Of a DNA stretch of 32,763 bases, positions 23,900-32,622 are shown piece by piece. How positions within the stretch are numbered: the stretch's first letter is position 1; every line of letters begins with the position of its first letter. The stretch is from assembly GCA_013204555.1 (NCBI GenBank), contig JABMNO010000075.1:1-32763 (forward strand), written 5' to 3'. The DNA comes from Chloroflexota bacterium (GTDB lineage: Bacteria; Chloroflexota; Dehalococcoidia; Lucifugimonadales; Lucifugimonadaceae). A program made the translations under genes and the position numbers. The notes under the pieces are model-generated. The model was not told where the DNA came from. It was given only the letters and a program-made list of their open reading frames with translations, and made no database searches.

Positions 23900-26497
23900 A
23901 TGCCGAGTATGCCAACGCGACCCAAGATTCCGCCCGGAAGGCGGCAGTACCTGGAAACCAAGGCGCAGTACCCTGATGCGCTGTTGCTTTTTCGCATGGG
24001 TGACTTCTACGAAACGTTTGATGATGACGCCCGAACCATGGCGAAAGTCCTTGAAATCGCGCTCACCCAACGTGACGTTGGAGGTGGAAGCAAATCTCCA
24101 CTCGCGGGGATTCCCTACCACTCACTAGATGCCTACCTTGGCCGATTGGTGAAGGCCGGGCTAAAAGTGGCGATTTGCGAGCAGATTGGCGACCCGGCTG
24201 CGTCCAAAGGCGTGGTAGATCGCGCAGTGGTTCGCATTGTCACTCCCGGCACGGTTCTTGAACCAGGACTATTGGATGAAGGGCGGAATAACTACCTCGC
24301 ATCCCTGTTCTTGATTGAAGGCCGTGCGGGCATCTCATACGTCGATATCACCACAAGCCAGTTCCGCGCGGGATCCATGTCACCGGAAGACGCTCTGACT
24401 CATCTTCTTGGCGTTCAGCCATCTGAGATCGTCGCCAACGATGAGGCCACCGCACTGTTGGAATCAACTCCAGGTGGCGATTGGATCATCCGGCCTTCCA
24501 GCCCGGGTGCTACTGATTACCAGCTTGCAGCAGAGAGCCTGAAATCCCATTTCAAGAGTTCAACGCTTGCCCCGTACGGTCTTCATGAGAACGGACTGGA
24601 AACCCTGGCAGCAGCGGCTGTTATCGATTTCCTGAGCCAGAGCCAGATGGGCGCTCTTCCGCAGATCACATCACTTTCCGTGATATCCAGCGGTGACACG
24701 ATGATCCTGGACCAGCGCGCCATGCGTGACCTTGAAGTCATCGAGTCGGCGGGTTCAAGATCAGACGGTCCTTCATTGCTGGGTGTACTGGACAGAACTC
24801 ATACGGCGATGGGCAGGCGACGACTGCGTTCATGGCTTACACAGCCGCTCATCGACCTTGCTGCGATTACGGAACGTTTGGATGCCGTTGAGAGCCTGCA
24901 TTCCCACACTGGTGCGAGGCAGCTGGTTAGTGATGCTCTCAAGAGAGTGCCTGATCTTGAGCGATTGACTAATCGAGCCCGCAACTTCTCGGCAAACCCA
25001 CGGGATATCGCAGCGATCGCTATTGGGCTCGAGCAGCTTCCGGTGCTGGCCGAGGTGCTCGAATCCATGACTCCCGGGCCAGCCTTCGCCGTCCCGGACA
25101 GCGTTGAACTAACCGAGGTCGTCGCGGCGATCAGGGCAAGCCTTTCAGATCCACCGCCTGGGTCCGCTGGCGGTGGCGACACAATTAAGCCTGGGATCGA
25201 CCCAGAACTTGATGAAGCCCGTTCGCTTTCATCTGGTGCACGAACCCGAATCGCCGCCATCGAGACCGATCTGAAACGTGACACAGGGATCAACTCCCTC
25301 AAGATTGGCTACAACAGAGTTTTTGGCTATTACGTGGAAGTTTCACGGTCAAACCTGGACAAGATTCCAGCCGAGTTCGAACGCCGACAGACACTGGTCA
25401 ACGCTGAGCGGTTCATTACCCCTGAACTCAAAGAGCTTGAAGCGAAGATAGTGACGGCACGAGACCGCATATCTGAACTTGAACGCAGTGTATTCAGACG
25501 CGTGACAAATGAAGTTGCGGTCCGGGGCGAGCGAATCATGCAAGCCGCCAGCTTCATTGCGGAGTTGGATGTTTTTGCCGCACTTGCTGAGGGCGCCTCG
25601 CGCAACGACTGGGTCCGCCCAGAGATGAGCGAAGGCACCGGCTTCAATGTAGTGGGCGGTAGGCATCCAGTCGTGGAGGATGCCCTGGGACCGGGGAAGT
25701 TTGTTCCAAACGATACGCACCTGGATTCTGCCTCCGATCAACTCGCCATCGTTACTGGGCCAAATATGGCGGGCAAGTCAACGTATATTCGCCAGACAGG
25801 GCTCATAGCCATCATGGCGCAGATTGGCTCGTTTGTGCCCGCTCAAAGCGCTACGTTAGGCATTGTTGATCGGGTATTTACCCGCTGCAACCTCACGGAC
25901 GAAATATCGTCTGGGAGATCAACATTCCTGGTAGAGATGGAAGAAACGGCCACGATTTTGCATCAGGCGACCCGGAAGTCGCTGGTTATCCTGGATGAGA
26001 TTGGTCGCGGAACCAGCACTTATGACGGGTTGGCTATCGCCCGCGCAGTCGCCGAACATATTCACAGTGCGCCTGATCTGGGTTGTAAGACGCTGTTCGC
26101 CACTCATTATCATGAGATGACGGTACTTGCGGACACACTACCCAGAGCGATCAATCTCCAGGTTGCGGTGACTGAGGACAAGGGCGATGTGGTGTTCCTG
26201 CACAAGATACTGCCCGGAGGGGCGGATCGTAGCTACGGCGTCCACGTAGGCCGGTTGGCGGGGCTTCCGCAGCCTGTCATCGCTCGAGCATGGGAACTTC
26301 TTGGTCAGTTGGAGGCCAGTGCAGCGAATCGGCAGGAACCATCCAATGGCGTGGGAATCTCCCAGCAACTACAGCTTCTCTCACCGGGAGACGAACTCAG
26401 AGATGCGATCGCGGCGCTTGATCCTGATACGCTCACGCCATTGGACGCGTTGACCCGGCTCTACGAGTTGAAAATGAAAGCGAAGGGGGATTCGTAG
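23900..26497 (+). CDS. mutS: DNA mismatch repair protein MutS
   Basis: A full-length MutS of 865 residues from ATG 23900 (a GTG at 23885 and an ATG at 23909 are alternatives; none has a good ribosome site). Domain I has the mismatch-reading F36-Y37-E38 in RMGDFYETFDDDA. The connector, lever and clamp regions are intact (DLERLTNRARNFSANPRDIA, INSLKIGYNRVFGYYVEVSR). The ATPase has Walker A at G620 (GPNMAGKSTYIRQTG), DEISSGRSTFLVEME, Walker B D699-E700 (LVILDEIGRGTSTYDGLAIA) and ATHYHEM, followed by the helix-turn-helix (HVGRLAGLPQPVIARA). It recognises mispairs and recruits MutL, which is not in the window. The F-x-E motif supports MutS1 rather than MutS2. Confidence 0.96.
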   Translation: MPSMPTRPKIPPGRRQYLETKAQYPDALLLFRMGDFYETFDDDARTMAKVLEIALTQRDVGGGSKSPLAGIPYHSLDAYLGRLVKAGLKVAICEQIGDPAASKGVVDRAVVRIVTPGTVLEPGLLDEGRNNYLASLFLIEGRAGISYVDITTSQFRAGSMSPEDALTHLLGVQPSEIVANDEATALLESTPGGDWIIRPSSPGATDYQLAAESLKSHFKSSTLAPYGLHENGLETLAAAAVIDFLSQSQMGALPQITSLSVISSGDTMILDQRAMRDLEVIESAGSRSDGPSLLGVLDRTHTAMGRRRLRSWLTQPLIDLAAITERLDAVESLHSHTGARQLVSDALKRVPDLERLTNRARNFSANPRDIAAIAIGLEQLPVLAEVLESMTPGPAFAVPDSVELTEVVAAIRASLSDPPPGSAGGGDTIKPGIDPELDEARSLSSGARTRIAAIETDLKRDTGINSLKIGYNRVFGYYVEVSRSNLDKIPAEFERRQTLVNAERFITPELKELEAKIVTARDRISELERSVFRRVTNEVAVRGERIMQAASFIAELDVFAALAEGASRNDWVRPEMSEGTGFNVVGGRHPVVEDALGPGKFVPNDTHLDSASDQLAIVTGPNMAGKSTYIRQTGLIAIMAQIGSFVPAQSATLGIVDRVFTRCNLTDEISSGRSTFLVEMEETATILHQATRKSLVILDEIGRGTSTYDGLAIARAVAEHIHSAPDLGCKTLFATHYHEMTVLADTLPRAINLQVAVTEDKGDVVFLHKILPGGADRSYGVHVGRLAGLPQPVIARAWELLGQLEASAANRQEPSNGVGISQQLQLLSPGDELRDAIAALDPDTLTPLDALTRLYELKMKAKGDS

Positions 26498-26504
26498 TAA
26501 GCCA

Positions 26505-27308
26505 TTGTTGATCACTCTTCTCATTTTCGCCCTCGTCGGTCTCCTTCTTGGCCCACTCGTAAACCAGGCCATTGATCGATTTCCTCCAGTTCCTGAAGGT
26601 TCTGAAGACCGATGGATTCCAACGGTCAAGGGGACAGGACGGAGGATTCGGGTCCCCAATTCCGCGCCTGATCCATTCCAACTCGTATTCGTGCCCCTCG
26701 TGGGGATGTTTGCATTCAGGGGTCAGGGGAAATCGCGCACCGGCTACTCTTACCGTAGGCCCATCGTCGATCTGGCCGTCGCAGGTCTGATGGCGTTGGC
26801 CTGGTATCAGTTCGAAGATGATTGGTTTCGGGCAATCGCCGTGAGTGGATTCGCTACGGCGTTCTTGGCGCTGGCGGTGATGGACTTTGAGACGCAATAC
26901 CTGCCGGACAAGCTGACTCGACCGGGCATCGTTATCGCACTTGCCGTTTCCCCATTCTGGCCGCACCTCGACCCGTGGGACGGTATAGCCGGAGCGGCGC
27001 TTGGCCTTGCTATCTTCTTCCCGTTCGTCCTCTACGGAGAGTGGAAGCGTATCGACGTAATGGCGCTTGGAGATGTGAAGTTCACGGGATTCCTTGGTGC
27101 CGTTCTTGGTACGCAGATGCTCCTGACCGGGCTTTATCTGGGCGTGCTCGTCGGTGGGCTGGCTGCAATAGCCGTGCTGGCAAATCGCGGCATGGGCGCG
27201 CGTAAATCACTGTTGCCCTACGGAGTGTTTCTGGCACTTGGCGGACTGATCGTACTGTACTTTGGTCGAGAAATAATCGACTGGGCCGGTGACACGTTTA
27301 TTGTTTGA
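26505..27308 (+). CDS. A24 family prepilin peptidase, no zinc-binding cysteines
   Basis: A 267-residue polytopic membrane protein starting at TTG 26505 (or TTG 26508), seven bases after mutS. The catalytic aspartates fit D127 in LAVMDFETQYLPDKLTRPG and D190 in MALGDVKFTGFLGAVLG, the GxGD-type motif of type IV prepilin peptidases, here with leucine in place of the first glycine. The N-terminus (LLGPLVNQAIDRFPP) is like PilD, and SYRRPIVDLAVAGLMAL corresponds to the PilD RYPLVE segment. The four-cysteine zinc element and obvious methylase part of PilD are absent. It would cleave class III signal peptides at the inner membrane face, and the archaellin-like protein at 7943 is the only such substrate in the window. 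The ribosome site is poorly spaced (AAGGGGGA about 14 bases upstream). Confidence 0.88.
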   Translation: MLITLLIFALVGLLLGPLVNQAIDRFPPVPEGSEDRWIPTVKGTGRRIRVPNSAPDPFQLVFVPLVGMFAFRGQGKSRTGYSYRRPIVDLAVAGLMALAWYQFEDDWFRAIAVSGFATAFLALAVMDFETQYLPDKLTRPGIVIALAVSPFWPHLDPWDGIAGAALGLAIFFPFVLYGEWKRIDVMALGDVKFTGFLGAVLGTQMLLTGLYLGVLVGGLAAIAVLANRGMGARKSLLPYGVFLALGGLIVLYFGREIIDWAGDTFIV

Positions 27309-27358
27309 TTTAGAGTCGCTGACGTGCATCACTTGATGGGAAAGGCCCTTCTCCGTAG

Positions 27359-27979
27359 ATGAATCTTGTTCACCACGCCCTTGGCTCGTTTGGAACCAAT
27401 GTCTACGTGCTTGCAGACGATGAGACCAAAGAGGCAATGATCGTCGACCCTGGCGCAGATTGTGACAGGCTTGCAAACGACATGGAGCAAGCCGGACTGA
27501 GCCTGAAATACATAGTCGCTACCCACGGCCATGGAGATCATGTCGGAGCGGTTGCGACGGTGAAGAATCGACTTGGCGGGCTGTTCGTCGCACACCGAGG
27601 CGATGCCGATCAGATTGCGAATCCCTCGCCCTGGATTGTCGAGATGATGCCGGGGTTCAGCGATCCGCCTGAGATCGATATATTCATCGAGGATGGAGAG
27701 GTTCTGAATCTTGGTGCGCTTGAAGTGCAAGCATTACATACGCCCGGGCACACACCGGGGAGTATCTGTTACCTGCATAAAGACGTCGTATTCACGGGCG
27801 ACACGCTTTTTTACGGCACGATTGGACGCTACGACCTTCCCGGTGGCGATGGCGAGCTTGAGGTGGCGAGCATCAAGACTCACCTGCTAACGCTGCCGCC
27901 TTCGACAAAGGTCTTGCCGGGGCATGGCGCTCGAACGACCATAGACCAAGAGGCCAGAACGAACCCTCATCTTTCTTAG
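27359..27979 (+). CDS. MBL-fold metallo-hydrolase (glyoxalase II-like)
   Basis: A 206-residue metallo-beta-lactamase-fold protein. Metal ligands are H56, H58, D60 and H61 (ATHGHGDHVGAV), the histidine of HTPGHTPGSICYL, the aspartate of VVFTGDTLFYGTIGR and the histidine of VLPGHGARTTIDQE. The length, the GRYDLPGGD loop and the T/S-x-E-x-NPHL end fit the short YcbL/GloB-like group, which hydrolyses thioesters such as S-lactoylglutathione-type compounds, though the actual substrate is unknown. It lies 50 bases after the peptidase gene, probably in the same transcript. No ribosome site is evident. Confidence 0.9.
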   Translation: MNLVHHALGSFGTNVYVLADDETKEAMIVDPGADCDRLANDMEQAGLSLKYIVATHGHGDHVGAVATVKNRLGGLFVAHRGDADQIANPSPWIVEMMPGFSDPPEIDIFIEDGEVLNLGALEVQALHTPGHTPGSICYLHKDVVFTGDTLFYGTIGRYDLPGGDGELEVASIKTHLLTLPPSTKVLPGHGARTTIDQEARTNPHLS

Positions 27980-28108
27980 TGCTGGTGGTATTTAGGGCGT
28001 AGCACGTACGGGGCAGGACCTGTCCCTCGGAGTGATACACGGTTTCCGGTTCAATGAGACGCATGAGGCAGATCACCGTGGGTCCGGGCAAGCCCGGCGG
28101 TTACCCGG

Positions 28109-28156
28109 GATCAAACAGAAACGGCCCCGATTTCTCAGGGCCGTTTCTGTTTGATC
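28109..28156. terminator. Bidirectional hairpin between convergent genes
   Basis: A perfect 19-bp stem (28109-28127 with 28138-28156) and a 10-base loop, containing AAACGGCCC/GGGCCGTTT. It sits between the metallo-hydrolase and the coxM end. The T-rich part lies within the arm (GTTTCTGTTT) on each strand. A smaller CCGGGC-AA-GCCCGG hairpin lies just upstream at about 28084-28097. Confidence 0.85.
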
Positions 28157-28166
28157 GTTTCCTGTA

Positions 28167-29039
28167 CTACCTGGCGCGTTCTACAGCCGCGGTGATCGCT
28201 CGTTCCGCGATCACCGTTGCGAGGTAGGACCTGTACTCACCGCTGGCATGAATGTCTTCGGTAAGGTCATCTTGGAGCTCGGCCGCTGCTCTGTCGGACG
28301 CACGGCGAATCACGGATGCTGTGGGCTCTTTGCCGATCAGAATTCGCTCGGTTCTCTTCGCCCTCGTGGACTTAGAACTCACGCCTGTTACCGCGACTCG
28401 GGCGGCCGTGACTGTTCCGTCCGATCCCAGAGTCACCTGGGCGGCGACTCCCGCTATCGCGTAATGGGACGCCTTGTTCTCGAACTTCGAGTAGGCGCTG
28501 CCTGTTTTCCCTGTGGCCACCGGAATCTTGATCTGAGTCATGATCTCGGTTGGGCGCAACGCTGTGGTCAACAGGTCCACGAAGAACCTGTCAGACGCTA
28601 TTTCCCTGGTTCCTCTACGTGTTCGCGCAACAGCTGCGCCATTAAGAGCCAGGAACACAGCAGGCATGTCGCCTGCCGGGTCTGAGTGGGAAAGGCTGCC
28701 ACCGATTGTTCCTCGGTTGCGTACTTGCACATCAGCCACCTGGCCGGCTGCCTCTGCGATTGCAGGAGCAGCCTTCTGGACCACGGCCGATTGACTCAAC
28801 TCGTAGTAGGTAGCCATCGAACCAATTGTCAGCCCATCTCCATTAGAACTGATCTCCGAAAGCTCAGGGACGTGCGACAGGTCTATCAAGACCTCAGGCG
28901 CCGCAAGCCGCAGCTTCATGATTGGCAGGAGGCTTTGGCCGCCCGCCAGAATCTTGGCTGTGTCCCGGTATTTCGCAAGCAGCTGGGCTGCCTCATCGAA
29001 ACTTTCAGGAGCGAAGTATTCAAAGTTATTGGTTACCAT
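28167..29039 (-). CDS. coxM: FAD-binding subunit of xanthine dehydrogenase/CoxM family
   Basis: A 290-residue medium subunit. FAD-binding motifs are AKILAGGQSLLPIMKLRLA (near residues 33-51) and RNRGTIGGSLSHSDPAGDMP (near 107-126); the C-terminal CoxM domain ends DIHASGEYRSYLATVIAERA. It passes electrons from the Fe-S subunit to an acceptor. It starts three bases after the coxL stop, so the three subunits are translated from one transcript in the order S-L-M, then terminate at the hairpin at 28109. The gene name follows the family; CO is probably not the substrate. Confidence 0.93.
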   Translation of the reverse strand: MVTNNFEYFAPESFDEAAQLLAKYRDTAKILAGGQSLLPIMKLRLAAPEVLIDLSHVPELSEISSNGDGLTIGSMATYYELSQSAVVQKAAPAIAEAAGQVADVQVRNRGTIGGSLSHSDPAGDMPAVFLALNGAAVARTRRGTREIASDRFFVDLLTTALRPTEIMTQIKIPVATGKTGSAYSKFENKASHYAIAGVAAQVTLGSDGTVTAARVAVTGVSSKSTRAKRTERILIGKEPTASVIRRASDRAAAELQDDLTEDIHASGEYRSYLATVIAERAITAAVERAR

Positions 29040-29042
29040 CGT

Positions 29043-31400
29043 CTACTTCCTCCTCGGGTGGGCTTTGCCCTTTTCGTCAAGTATTCGCCACACCTTTTCC
29101 GATGTCACCGGCATGTCTATGTGAGTCACGCCAAGATGCTTCAACGCATCCACACAGGCGTTCACGATGGCCGGGCATGCAGCGATAGTCCCGGCTTCAC
29201 CGGCGCCTTTCGCTCCAAGTGGATTGACTTTTGTTGGGGTCACCGTGCGATCGGTTTCAAAGAACGGTAAGTTCTTCGCGTTCGGCAAGGCGTAGTCAAG
29301 CATTGAACCGCTCAGGAGTTGTCCATCATCATCGTAGACGGCGTTCTCCCAGAGAGCCTGGCCAATACCCTGCACGACACCGCCGTGGATCATTCCATCG
29401 ACGATCATCGGGTTCATTACGTTGCCGACGTCATCAACAGCCAGGTAGCGCTTCAATTGAACATCGCCGGTATCCGGGTCGATCTCAACAATCGCTACGT
29501 GTGCGCCAAATGGCCATGTGAAGTTGTCGGGGTCAAAGAAGCTTGTTGCTTCCAGTCCAGGCTCCATTCCCGGTGGCAAGTCCTTGGCGAGGTACGCTTC
29601 AAGAGCAACGTCGCCGAACGCTAATGAGCGTTCTGGAATGTCCTCCACAATGAAGGTTCCGTTGGAGTATTCGACCTGCTTCTCTGGAACACCCATCTGG
29701 TGGGCCGCTATCGTCTTCGCCTTGGCTACAACTTTCGCAAGGCTCATGTGAAGCGCTGCGCCGCCAACCGCTAGAGAACGGCTTCCAAACGTTCCGGTGC
29801 CAAACTGCTGCTTGTCGGTATCGCCATGGTGAACCTCAATGTTCTCCATGGGAACACCAAGCTCAGACGAGACCATCTGAGCAAACGAGGTCTCATGACC
29901 CTGTCCGCTGGGCGCAGTGCCTGCGTAGACAGAAACGCTTCCGGTTGGATGGACCCTGACTGTGCTGGACTCCCAGAGCCCTGCACCCGCACCAAGTGAA
30001 GCTGCGACCGCCGATGGGGCCATCCCAGTGATTTCGATGTAGGTACTCCAGCCAACGCCGAGCAACTTGCCGTTTCGACGTGCTTCACGCTGTTCTTTGC
30101 GGAATCCCTGGTAGTCGAAGTTCTCAAGCGCCTTGTTCAAAGCGCCCTTGAAGTTACCGGTGTCATACATCACGCCGGTTGGGACTTCGTATCCGTTGCG
30201 GAACGCGTTGATCATGTTCTTCCGTCGCACAACAACCGGGTCACGCCCGATCTCCTGTGCGAATCGATCCACCATGCGTTCAAGCAGGAACGTTGCCTCT
30301 GGACGACCAGCGCCACGGTAGGCGTCGGTAGGCGTTGTGTTGGTGAAAACACCAAGCACTTTGCACTTGACGTTGGGCATTTTGTAGACGCCTGCAAGCA
30401 TGATGCCGAAAAGAATGGTGGGGACAAGTGGAGCAAACGTAGAGAGATAGGCGCCCATGTTGGCGTTTACCACCACGTTTATCCCAAGGATCTCACCATC
30501 TTTGTTCCCGGCCATCTCTGCAAAGGCGATGTGATCGCGCCCGTGGGCCGTGGCCAGGTAGTTCTCTTGCCGGGTTTCGATCCACTTCACTGGCTTGCCG
30601 ATTTGCTTGGCAACAATGCCAGCGATCACTTCTTCAGCGTAAAGGAACAGCTTGGAACCGAACGCTCCCCCAACTTCAGGCGCAATGATCCTGACTTTGG
30701 ACTCAGGATGTCCGGTAACCAGCGTGAAGAGTAAACGGATCAGATGTGGAATCTGCGTCGAAGTCCACATGGTGATCTGATCTGTGCCAGGGTTGTAGTC
30801 AGCAACCACACCGCGGGTCTCTATTGCGTTTGGAATCAGGCGCTGGTTGACGATTTTTTCTTTTACGACAACATCGGCGTTCTTGACAGCCTCATCCCAG
30901 CTGCCACCTTCAATCTCCCAGGTGAACGCGAGGTTGCCAGGTGCTTCTTCGTGAAGCTGAGGAGCATCGGAAGCCTGTGCTTTCACCGCATCGGTGACCG
31001 CCGGAAGTACTTCGTAGTCGACGTCGACAAGTTCGGCTGCCTCAACCGAGGCAGCGTTAGTCTCCGCTACAACAACCGCCACTGCGTCTCCAACGATCCT
31101 GACTTTATCGACGGCAAGGGGCGGGTGAGGAGGTTGTTTCATATCCTCATCAAGCACCCAGCCAACCGGGAGGCTTCCCAGCTGCTCGGCAATGTCTGCG
31201 CCGGTGAACGCTGCGACAACTCCGGGATAGCTTGTGGCTGCGGAAACATCAATGTTCTTGATATTTGCGTGACCGTGTGGGCTGCGGACAACCGTCATGT
31301 ACAGCATGCCCGGCAGCGTCACGTCAGCAACATAGGTCCCCTTACCGGTAATTAGCCGGGGGTCTTCAATTCTTTTTACGGATTCACCTACAAGGGTCAT
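29043..31400 (-). CDS. coxL: Molybdopterin-binding large subunit, xanthine dehydrogenase family (form II CoxL-like)
   Basis: A 785-residue large subunit. Molybdopterin contacts include IAPEVGGAFGSKLFLYAEEV and SYxG-like GTFGSRSLAVGGAALHMSL. The catalytic glutamate fits E735 in GAKGAGEAGTIAACPAIV. The active-site loop reads AYRGAGR (360-366), which marks the form II group; true CO dehydrogenases (form I) have AYxCSFR. The enzyme is therefore expected to hydroxylate an aldehyde, purine or other heterocycle rather than oxidise CO. The ATG directly follows the coxS stop codon with no spacer, so translation is likely coupled. Confidence 0.95.
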   Translation of the reverse strand: MTLVGESVKRIEDPRLITGKGTYVADVTLPGMLYMTVVRSPHGHANIKNIDVSAATSYPGVVAAFTGADIAEQLGSLPVGWVLDEDMKQPPHPPLAVDKVRIVGDAVAVVVAETNAASVEAAELVDVDYEVLPAVTDAVKAQASDAPQLHEEAPGNLAFTWEIEGGSWDEAVKNADVVVKEKIVNQRLIPNAIETRGVVADYNPGTDQITMWTSTQIPHLIRLLFTLVTGHPESKVRIIAPEVGGAFGSKLFLYAEEVIAGIVAKQIGKPVKWIETRQENYLATAHGRDHIAFAEMAGNKDGEILGINVVVNANMGAYLSTFAPLVPTILFGIMLAGVYKMPNVKCKVLGVFTNTTPTDAYRGAGRPEATFLLERMVDRFAQEIGRDPVVVRRKNMINAFRNGYEVPTGVMYDTGNFKGALNKALENFDYQGFRKEQREARRNGKLLGVGWSTYIEITGMAPSAVAASLGAGAGLWESSTVRVHPTGSVSVYAGTAPSGQGHETSFAQMVSSELGVPMENIEVHHGDTDKQQFGTGTFGSRSLAVGGAALHMSLAKVVAKAKTIAAHQMGVPEKQVEYSNGTFIVEDIPERSLAFGDVALEAYLAKDLPPGMEPGLEATSFFDPDNFTWPFGAHVAIVEIDPDTGDVQLKRYLAVDDVGNVMNPMIVDGMIHGGVVQGIGQALWENAVYDDDGQLLSGSMLDYALPNAKNLPFFETDRTVTPTKVNPLGAKGAGEAGTIAACPAIVNACVDALKHLGVTHIDMPVTSEKVWRILDEKGKAHPRRK

Positions 31401-31865
31401 TTAGATGCTCCTTGCCGCGGTCTGAGCCGCCTTGACGATGTTGTGGTAACCCGTGCAGCGGCAGAGGTTTCCACCAATGCCTTCTCTTATTTCTGTCTCT
31501 GTGGGGTTTGGATTGCGGTCAAGCAACTGAGCCACTGAAATCATCATCCCCGGCGTGCAGAACCCGCACTGAAGTCCATGTTCCTCTCGGAACGCAGCCT
31601 GCACTGGATGGAGTTCGCCATCAGTTGCAAGGCCCTCAATGGTCGTTACTGAATGCCCGTTTGCTTGTACAGCCAGCAGCGTGCATGATTTCGCGCTCTG
31701 CCCATCAACAAGGACGGTGCAAGCTCCACAACTGGATGTATCGCATCCAAGATGTGTTCCGGTGAGGCCCAGCGTCTCTCGGAGATAATCCGAAAGCAAC
31801 TGACGGGCTTCAACCGTATCTGTATATTCCGTGCCGTTGACGGTCACGGTAATCTCATTCGGCAT
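31401..31865 (-). CDS. coxS: 2Fe-2S small subunit of xanthine dehydrogenase/CoxS family
   Basis: A 154-residue subunit with two 2Fe-2S domains. The plant-ferredoxin-like cluster uses [17 protein letters not shown] with a fourth cysteine in AKSCTLLA; the all-helical second cluster uses [13 protein letters not shown] and [15 protein letters not shown]. It carries electrons from the molybdenum site to FAD. The ATG has AAGGAGAA ten bases upstream. It is the first gene of the operon and faces coxG across a 152-base regulatory region. Confidence 0.95.
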   Translation of the reverse strand: MPNEITVTVNGTEYTDTVEARQLLSDYLRETLGLTGTHLGCDTSSCGACTVLVDGQSAKSCTLLAVQANGHSVTTIEGLATDGELHPVQAAFREEHGLQCGFCTPGMMISVAQLLDRNPNPTETEIREGIGGNLCRCTGYHNIVKAAQTAARSI

Positions 31866-31940
31866 CTTAAACGGCTTCTCCTTGGGTGATGTGGGGGGCG
31901 GCGTCGATCACTCTCAGGGGGAACCTGAGATAATTTAGTG

Positions 31941-31976
31941 GTCGCAAATATGCACGGGATGTCACAAATGTGCAAG
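31941..31976. promoter_or_regulatory. Paired dyad repeats, candidate operator of the cox operon and coxG
   Basis: GTCGCAAATATGCACG (31941-31956) and GTCACAAATGTGCAAG (31961-31976) are direct repeats offset by exactly 20 bases, two turns of the helix. Each has a dyad core (GCA-N4-TGC and CAC-N4-GTG). A weaker third copy (CACAAATGGCA, 31988-31998) follows. They lie in the shared divergent promoter region, 76-111 bases upstream of coxS and 42-77 upstream of coxG. The binding protein is unknown and no regulator gene is adjacent. Confidence 0.45.
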
Positions 31977-32017
31977 TCCTGAACTCACACAAATGGCAAT
32001 CGAAAGGCTGAAAAGCA

Positions 32018-32461
32018 GTGAAAGTTGAAGGCTCGTACGAGATCAATGCCGGCATAGACAAGGTCTGGGCTGCTCTGAACGACCCTGAAATCCTGGCAAG
32101 GATGATTCCCGGGGCAACGGCCCTTGAGAAGGTGTCCGAAAACTCTTACAAGGCCTCCATGAACGTTGGCGTTGGGATGATCAAGGGCAAGTTTGAAGGC
32201 ACCATCGACCTGGTAGATCCGGTGGAACCTGAGTCTTATACCCTCAAGGTTTCAGGGAAAGGCCCCGGCGCATTCGTGAACGGGACAAGTGACTTCAAAC
32301 TCACGGCGCTCAGCGATACCACGACGAAAGTAGACGTTGCCGGTGAGGCCCAAGTCGGCGGAATGCTCGCCCGCGTCGGACAGCGGCTTAGCGGAAACGC
32401 AGCGCGCTCACTGATGAATCAGTTCTTCGATAATCTCAAGAAGAACGTCGCGGAGAAGTAG
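32018..32461 (+). CDS. coxG: CoxG-like SRPBCC-fold protein
   Basis: A 147-residue SRPBCC/CoxG protein starting at GTG 32018 (AAAGG about 10 bases upstream). Family marks are MKVEGSYEINAGIDKVWAAL, DPEILARMIPGATALEKVSE, the KFEGTIDLVDPVEPESYTLK strand pair and the VGGMLARVGQRLSGNAARSL helix. CoxG is thought to help assemble, or tether to the membrane, the associated molybdenum hydroxylase. This protein ends right after the domain and has no C-terminal membrane anchor, so tethering is unlikely for this copy. Divergent from coxSLM, sharing the repeat-containing promoter region. Confidence 0.92.
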   Translation: MKVEGSYEINAGIDKVWAALNDPEILARMIPGATALEKVSENSYKASMNVGVGMIKGKFEGTIDLVDPVEPESYTLKVSGKGPGAFVNGTSDFKLTALSDTTTKVDVAGEAQVGGMLARVGQRLSGNAARSLMNQFFDNLKKNVAEK

Positions 32462-32474
32462 TGAGGTTGGAATT

Positions 32475-32577
32475 CATTCTGAAGCGTCGTGAAGAATCCT
32501 GGAATCTTTTGCCGATCAGGTTCAATGCCACGCTTGATCGCGTTCGAGGCTGAGATTCTTCAGATACCTTCAGAATG
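32475..32577. repeat. Imperfect inverted repeat, REP/MITE-like
   Basis: The left arm 32475-32498 (CATTCTGAAG ... TGAAGAATC) and the right arm 32554-32577 pair at about 19 of 24 positions, separated by 55 bases. Arms of the CATTCTGAAG/GAAGAATC kind are a common style of dispersed bacterial intergenic repeat. It lies between coxG and an insertion-sequence end, with no coding potential recognised. Confidence 0.55.
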
Positions 32578-32622
32578 ACCCGAAGAGATGGCTGTCGCGA
32601 CTTGATAAGGCGAACGGCTAGT

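Noticed and set aside
30744..31355. A 203-codon rightward frame within coxL
   Set aside because: Antisense to a well-supported molybdoenzyme subunit and without recognisable motifs.
29043..31400. Aerobic CO dehydrogenase (form I)
   Set aside because: The active-site loop lacks the AYxCSFR signature.
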